Part shown: positions 16,071 through 16,765 of the stretch, one piece after another | How the letters are laid out: each line of letters opens with the position of its first letter | Numbering within the stretch: the stretch's first letter is position 1 | Assembly (NCBI GenBank): GCA_023396115.1 | Contig: JAEWXC010000012.1 | Coordinates: forward strand, 1-16,765 | Length of the DNA stretch: 16,765 nucleotides | DNA from: Actinomycetes bacterium | GTDB lineage: Bacteria; Actinomycetota; Actinomycetes; Propionibacteriales; Nocardioidaceae | Reading direction: 5' to 3' | Made by a program: the position numbers and the translations under genes | Notes under the pieces: model-generated | The model's database searches: none | What the model was told of the DNA's origin: nothing | The model's input: the letters and a program-made list of their open reading frames with translations, nothing else

Positions 16071-16765
16071 CCACCGCCGGGCCCGCACTGGCCCGGGCCT
16101 GGGTGGGACACCTGGCGACCGGGGGGACGATCGCCTGGTCGGCGTTCGTCGACGCCCACCAGGCCCGTCCGTGGGCCGGCGACCTGCCCGGCGCGCAGAA
16201 CCTCGAGCTGCTGCGCCGGCTCAACCAGGCCGGGCCGGTGCCCGCCCCGGTCGTCGCCGACCTGCTCGGCACCGCCCCGCCCGGTCGGGGCCGACCGACC
16301 CTGCCGCTGCTCGGTGCCGGTGACCCTGCCTGGGGGGTGCGGCCGGTCGACCCGGCCGCGCTGCCGGTCGAGGAACTGGTCCGGGTGGCCGCCGGGGTGC
16401 TGTCCCGGCAGGTCGCGGCCCTGCCCGGACCCGACGGACCGGACCCGCGGCCGCGCCGCTGGGGCCGGCAGTGGACCCTGGACGGTGACGCCTGGCGCGC
16501 CACCCAGCTGCGCGCCCACCTCACCGCCGACCGCCGCCCGCCGGGCGGACCGGCCCAGCACCGGGTCGTGCTCGGCGGCCCGCTGGACCACCTGCTCGCC
16601 TCCGCGTGGAGCACCCGCGCCTTCGGTGACGGGGTGCGCAGCTGGGAGACCAGCCTGGACATCGCGGCGCGCGACGACCGGCTGCCGCCGCGGGCCGACC
16701 TGACCCGGATCGCCCGCGAGGCGGCCGCGGTGCTGGGGCGGCGCCGGGTGCACGTGGTGCTCGAC
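16067..16765 (+). CDS. Protein of unknown function, coupled to the sulfotransferase gene (runs off right edge)
   Basis: Exactly 233 codons are visible with no stop, so the protein continues past the window. It starts at ATG 16067, overlapping the preceding TGA (ATGA), which indicates translational coupling. It begins MTTAGPALARAWVGHLATGG and has several Trp residues, many Arg and Pro, and no TM segment or signal peptide. I recognise no domain. The last visible residues (RRRVHVVLD) resemble the start of a beta strand, so the fold probably continues into a second part beyond the edge. Base use matches its neighbours. Its most likely partner is the sulfotransferase-like protein, by overlap alone. 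A role in modifying or handling the same substrate is possible but not shown. Confidence 0.7.
   Translation, partial: MTTAGPALARAWVGHLATGGTIAWSAFVDAHQARPWAGDLPGAQNLELLRRLNQAGPVPAPVVADLLGTAPPGRGRPTLPLLGAGDPAWGVRPVDPAALPVEELVRVAAGVLSRQVAALPGPDGPDPRPRRWGRQWTLDGDAWRATQLRAHLTADRRPPGGPAQHRVVLGGPLDHLLASAWSTRAFGDGVRSWETSLDIAARDDRLPPRADLTRIAREAAAVLGRRRVHVVLD

Overview
This 16.8 kb window is very GC-rich, almost fully coding DNA from an Actinomycetota chromosome. The evidence is the strong G/C bias at third codon positions, frequent GTG starts, many four-base ATGA/GTGA gene overlaps, -10 boxes placed six or seven bases before start codons (the leaderless pattern), and the protein families present. A Nocardioidaceae/Propionibacteriales-like source is my guess, not something I can prove. 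There are 14 protein genes, two of them cut by the window edges. I see no tRNA, rRNA, CRISPR array, insertion sequence or phage gene. No gene-free stretch exceeds about 120 bases.

Layout. (1) At the left edge is a leftward lipoprotein gene, divergent from a RecQ-family helicase gene (707-2821) whose protein ends in a phosphoribosyltransferase-like domain. (2) A leftward block follows: a small two-TM membrane protein, a 14-TM DHA2-type MFS efflux pump, and a thioredoxin-type glutathione peroxidase. The pump has a perfect inverted repeat over its -10 box and a strong hairpin after its stop. (3) Rightward come a SWI2/SNF2 ATPase and a SWIM zinc-finger protein, overlapping by four bases. (4) Leftward come a non-heme ferritin and a TetR regulator. 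(5) Rightward, divergent from tetR, are the two methylcrotonyl-CoA carboxylase subunits (accD1, accA1) and HMG-CoA lyase, then a PAPS-sulfotransferase-like gene and an unknown gene that runs off the right edge. accA1 and each gene after it overlaps the next by four bases.

How the genes work together. AccD1/AccA1 and HMG-CoA lyase catalyse late steps of leucine catabolism, from 3-methylcrotonyl-CoA to acetyl-CoA and acetoacetate. The isovaleryl-CoA dehydrogenase and methylglutaconyl-CoA hydratase are not in the window. The TetR gene next door is the obvious candidate regulator: near-identical palindromes cover the -10 boxes of both tetR and accD1, each six bases before a GTG start. Ferritin and the peroxidase are iron/oxidative-stress genes with their own promoters. 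The helicases look like chromosome-maintenance genes.

Points most worth a second look are the mirrored TetR operator/leaderless promoter pair, the RecQ-phosphoribosyltransferase fusion, the 50-base palindromic element between accD1 and accA1, the sulfotransferase/unknown pair attached to a leucine operon, and the window-wide leaderless architecture. I did not find a convincing wholly new multi-gene system.
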